This document shows, piece by piece, positions 4,159 through 7,166 of a stretch of DNA of 7,166 bases. Source of the stretch: Roseiflexaceae bacterium UBA965 (GTDB lineage Bacteria; Chloroflexota; Chloroflexia; Chloroflexales; Roseiflexaceae). Each line of letters starts with the position of its first letter. Position 1 is the first letter of the stretch. The stretch covers positions 14,411 through 21,576 of the forward strand of contig DBCF01000055.1 of the NCBI GenBank assembly GCA_002292925.1, given 5' to 3'. The notes under the pieces are model-generated. The model was not told the DNA's origin. It saw only the letters and a list, made by a program, of their open reading frames with translations, and made no database searches. The translations under genes were made by a program, and so were the position numbers.

Positions 4159-7080
4159 TTAGACGGCTTCACCAAGTTTGACGGCTTCACCGATGCGCAT
4201 CCGTTGCACGATCCAGAGCTCGAGTAGCACGATTCCGACCATCAAAATCACGGCAGTAAGGGCAATGATTGCGGTGTCAGTCTGGGCAAATTGCACGAGG
4301 AACGGCGGAGTGTTGGGGTAGGTGCCTTCTTGTACTTTGAGGAAGGGCAGATACATATTGCTGGTAATTACCCCTACGGCGATACCACTGAGGGTGCTAA
4401 AGCCGATGGTAATGAGTTGCTCGATGGTCAAAATGCCCCGTAATGATTGCTGACTAATCCCAATCGCCCTGAGCACGCCCAACTCGACACTGCGCTTGCG
4501 TAGTGCCAGCAAGGTGTAGGCCATTAAGCCAATCAGCGACATGCCCCCCGTGGCGAGGAATCCCACCGACAGCAACCCAAACAACCCTTGGCGTTGCGGT
4601 TGCAAAATGTCGGCGTTGATAAAGGCTTGGGGTGTATAGGGCATCACTTGCAAGCTGTTGCGGTAGGCGGCGGCTTGCACTGCTTGGGCGTTGGGGTGGC
4701 CGTCGCTGTGCAACCAGATTTCGTAAGGGTAGAGCCCATTGAGCTCGTCTGAAATATAGACGTAATTGGCGATGACAAATCCCGGACCTTCGTTGTATAA
4801 GGTGGGCATGTAGGTGATGATGGCCGCCACGCTCAACGAAATCTCGGTGCGGGTGCCGAGGAAGTCGGCGATCACCGTGAACCGATCGCCCACCCGTAGA
4901 TTGCTGGCAGTAGCAAATTTCGTTGAAACAATTGCTTGATCCATGCTACTCGACATCTGATTGATGATTTCCCCCAGCGACGCACGTTCATAGTCATTAC
5001 GCCACGTAGCGGCTACCACACTCGTAAACGACGATGGATTAATCGAATACAAGATGCCTTTGCTGTCACTGCCGTTGACAATGAAATCGACGTTGTTGGC
5101 GGCCACATTGGTGACGGCGGTGATGGAATCCACCGTTTTGAAGTCGTCGAGTGGCACGTACAAATAATCGAGTGAGATGCTGGCTGATTGTTCGCCACCG
5201 GTGCTGGTCAACGTGCCCCCTCCTTGCAACAAATCGGGGTTGGGTAAGTTGGGCACATCCCCGGCAATGTCGGCACTGGTGACGGTCAACGTGCGTGGAA
5301 GCATGCGGAAATCAGCGCCGCTGCGGTAGTTGGCGCGATCGATGCTGAATTGGTCGAGGGTCCGCGCCATCGACGCCGTAAACGTTGCCAAGCTAATCGT
5401 CAGTATCAACAACAACGTCGGTCCGCGTAGTGTGCCAGGATTGCGTGAAAGTTGACGTAACGACGAAATCAAAGCCACCCCCGGAATGTTTTGGATGAGA
5501 TTGGCGATGATGCGGATGAGTGCGGGGAAGATTCGAATCAATAACAGGCTGGTTGCCCCGATAAACAGGGCCGGGGCTAATAGGAGCAACGGATTTTGGA
5601 AGGGATTATTGAGGGCCTGAGTTTCATTGACGCCTGGGACGGCGAGGGATTTACCCAACGCGAGTTGTTGGTAGCCGTACCAGGCGGGGATAAGGAGTAG
5701 AACGTCGATGTACAAACGACTGACCCAGCTGGGGCGATTGTTGCGAGCTTGGGATTGACGTAACGTGACAATGGTGTTTTTGGTTAACGAGATGGCAGGC
5801 AAGAGCAATGCCGGGATGGCGAACGATGCGATGATAGCACCATGCCACCAACTTTGGGGCATCAGCTGTGGCGTGGGCACATTGAGGCTGTCAAAGCGCA
5901 AAAACGATTGGGTCAACGCAATTGCCCGCGCAAACAAAAGCGACAACGGCACGCCAGCGACGAGGGCACTGGTGGCCACAAATAACCCTTCGCAGAGTGA
6001 CATGCCGAGTAATTGGGCGCGGGTCACGCCGCGGCTCCGGAGCACGGCGATTTCGAGTTCTTGGCGGGCAACCAATAACCCGGTGATTTGCCAGACAAAC
6101 GCCAACAGGAGTCCAATCAACGGTACGCCAAATAAGAGCAACGTTACGGTTAATTTCTGTACTTCATCACGTTGGCGGGCGAGCTGATCGAGGGGCGATT
6201 TGTAGAGGTCGATGCCGGGTAAGAGCTGGCCCATTTCGCTGTTGACGGTGGTGATAGCGGTGCTCAAGGCGGCAGTTTTGTTGCTTTGCACGCCAGTGCC
6301 GTCATAGGCGGCGTACCAGCCGGCTTGTTCGACGAATTCGGCGGGAGGGCGGTGGACGAGGTTTTTCCAGGTGATTTCGGGTACAAAAAAGACGTCGCTA
6401 TAGGCAGCAGCGGGGGTGAACCAATAGAGGTCATTGTCGTTGCGGGCTTGCCAGAGGCCGACGATTTTGACGGTGACATCGAGGCCGTATCTGCCACCTC
6501 GTTTGTGCGCCAAAAACTGATCGTCGATGAGGATAGTGCTTTTGGTGGCGAGGCTGTCGGCGACGAGGACTTCCATCGGGCCGGTACCATCCCAGGCGGC
6601 AGGCATGCGCCCATAGGTGAGGCGGATGTGGTTTTCGAAGTCGGTGAGGAAGCCGATGCGGGCACGGGTGATTGATGGGGTGATGGGTTTGGAGTCAGGG
6701 AAGCGGATTTCGAGCTTTTCGCTGGCGCCATAGCGCACTGTGGGTGGGGGCGGCAAGTCGACTCCATAGCCACGCAGATTGGCCATCAAATAATCGGCTT
6801 GGAGCCATTGATCGTAGCTGATGGGTTTGGTGCTGGCACTGCCATATTTAAAAATGAGTGAAAACGGTGGTAGATTGTTGCCTTGGTCGGTTTTGGCGCT
6901 AATGGCGCTAATCAGCATACGATACCCGGCTGCTTCGGCATAGACGGGGATGCTGACCGTAAGCGCAATCGCCACGGTGAACCCTAACCAAATCACAAAT
7001 AAGAGGAACGGTTGCGCCAAGAGCCGGCGAATAATGGTGGTGATAATGGCATTGATTGCAGAAAACGAGGTATTTTTCAT
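4159..7080 (-). CDS. FtsX-family ABC transporter permease (duplicated, about 10 TM)
   Basis: This 973-residue integral membrane protein looks like the permease of a MacB/LolC-type ABC system, in which an ATPase drives movement of ectodomains rather than a simple channel. Helices are visible near residues 25-50, 308-335, 360-388, 412-433, 455-475, 498-520, 554-575, 832-860, 885-910 and 935-957. Large extracytoplasmic domains span about 51-307 and 577-831 and are nearly equal in size, so the protein is two (1 TM + ectodomain + 3 TM) halves joined by two extra helices. Both halves carry the FtsX signature E-x2-V-L-R-x2-G (E343-G351 and E866-G874), each followed by a Glu 13 residues after the Gly (E364, E887). 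The start is firm on the 5' side because an in-frame TAG lies two codons upstream of the ATG, though no good Shine-Dalgarno is seen. No ATPase gene lies in the window. The substrate is unknown: lipid, lipoprotein, peptide or cell-wall control are all possible. Confidence 0.93.
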   Translation of the reverse strand: MKNTSFSAINAIITTIIRRLLAQPFLLFVIWLGFTVAIALTVSIPVYAEAAGYRMLISAISAKTDQGNNLPPFSLIFKYGSASTKPISYDQWLQADYLMANLRGYGVDLPPPPTVRYGASEKLEIRFPDSKPITPSITRARIGFLTDFENHIRLTYGRMPAAWDGTGPMEVLVADSLATKSTILIDDQFLAHKRGGRYGLDVTVKIVGLWQARNDNDLYWFTPAAAYSDVFFVPEITWKNLVHRPPAEFVEQAGWYAAYDGTGVQSNKTAALSTAITTVNSEMGQLLPGIDLYKSPLDQLARQRDEVQKLTVTLLLFGVPLIGLLLAFVWQITGLLVARQELEIAVLRSRGVTRAQLLGMSLCEGLFVATSALVAGVPLSLLFARAIALTQSFLRFDSLNVPTPQLMPQSWWHGAIIASFAIPALLLPAISLTKNTIVTLRQSQARNNRPSWVSRLYIDVLLLIPAWYGYQQLALGKSLAVPGVNETQALNNPFQNPLLLLAPALFIGATSLLLIRIFPALIRIIANLIQNIPGVALISSLRQLSRNPGTLRGPTLLLILTISLATFTASMARTLDQFSIDRANYRSGADFRMLPRTLTVTSADIAGDVPNLPNPDLLQGGGTLTSTGGEQSASISLDYLYVPLDDFKTVDSITAVTNVAANNVDFIVNGSDSKGILYSINPSSFTSVVAATWRNDYERASLGEIINQMSSSMDQAIVSTKFATASNLRVGDRFTVIADFLGTRTEISLSVAAIITYMPTLYNEGPGFVIANYVYISDELNGLYPYEIWLHSDGHPNAQAVQAAAYRNSLQVMPYTPQAFINADILQPQRQGLFGLLSVGFLATGGMSLIGLMAYTLLALRKRSVELGVLRAIGISQQSLRGILTIEQLITIGFSTLSGIAVGVITSNMYLPFLKVQEGTYPNTPPFLVQFAQTDTAIIALTAVILMVGIVLLELWIVQRMRIGEAVKLGEAV
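4162..4197 (-). repeat. 18-bp tandem repeat at the 3' end of the permease gene
   Basis: The 12-mer GACGGCTTCACC occurs at 4162-4173 and again at 4180-4191, an 18-bp period. In the protein it yields GEAVKL then GEAV as the last ten residues, so the frame is kept. Confidence 0.7.
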
Positions 7081-7166
7081 GAGACGCTACAGATCTATCA
7101 TTTCATACGGATACCATTGTTGCATTATACCGCCAAAGAATGTCGTAGGGGCGATTAAATCGGTCG
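7081..7166 (-). promoter_or_regulatory. Upstream region and putative promoter of the permease gene
   Basis: Read on the minus strand, a perfect TATAAT lies at 7129-7124, about 43 nt before the ATG, so transcription would start near 7117 with a leader of about 37 nt. At the expected -35 position (7152-7147) the sequence is GCCCCT, a poor match, and no TG extension precedes the -10, so an activator or alternative sigma factor may be needed, or the box may be fortuitous. No coding frame is evident up to the right edge. Confidence 0.45.

Noticed and set aside
6264..6773. 169-residue minus-strand and 129-residue plus-strand frames inside the permease gene
   Set aside because: Both lie in the first ectodomain of the permease, whose frame is continuous with clear membrane helices on either side. 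Their Ser/Pro/Lys- or Gly/Asp-rich compositions are out-of-frame artefacts.
1..7166. CRISPR arrays, tRNA, rRNA, insertion sequences, attachment sites
   Set aside because: No regularly spaced repeats, cloverleaf-like segments, transposase motifs or terminal inverted repeats were seen on reading both strands.

Overview
The window looks like an ordinary chromosomal stretch of a mid-GC bacterium, most likely a Chloroflexota member (Chloroflexia, Herpetosiphon/Chloroflexus-like). This rests on family resemblance recalled from memory: the C-terminal helix-turn-helix-like block of the first gene and the general codon style (heavy TTG for Leu, GCC for Ala). No rRNA or other marker gene confirms it.

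Layout. Four genes lie fully inside the window and one is cut by its left edge. Left edge to 1399 (+): the 3' part of a membrane protein with about four visible transmembrane segments, a GAF-like middle and a C-terminal DNA-binding-like domain. 1400-1660: a 261-bp non-coding region with an A-rich tract, a sigma-70-type promoter and a nested inverted repeat. 1661-3076 (+): a complete dihydrolipoyl dehydrogenase (lpdA) starting at GTG. 3092-3451 (+): a small protein with an N-terminal cysteine cluster, 15 nt downstream of lpdA and with its own ribosome binding site, so probably in the same transcript. 3461-3496: a perfect 16-bp-stem hairpin between convergent genes, apparently shared as a terminator. 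3517-4089 (-): a soluble PsbP/Mog1-like protein of unknown role. 4159-7080 (-): a 973-residue FtsX-family ABC permease with a duplicated 4-TM plus large-ectodomain architecture. 7081-7166: the upstream region of that permease, with a consensus -10 box.

How the genes relate. lpdA supplies the E3 flavoprotein for 2-oxoacid dehydrogenase and/or glycine cleavage complexes, but no E1, E2 or lipoyl-carrier gene is adjacent, so it looks like a stand-alone shared E3 locus. The permease has no ATPase partner in the window. It may be co-transcribed with the PsbP-like gene 69 bp downstream. No mobile element, CRISPR array, tRNA or rRNA was seen. I did not find convincing evidence of a new multi-gene system. 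The most open questions are the cysteine-cluster protein attached to lpdA and the membrane-anchored regulator-like protein.
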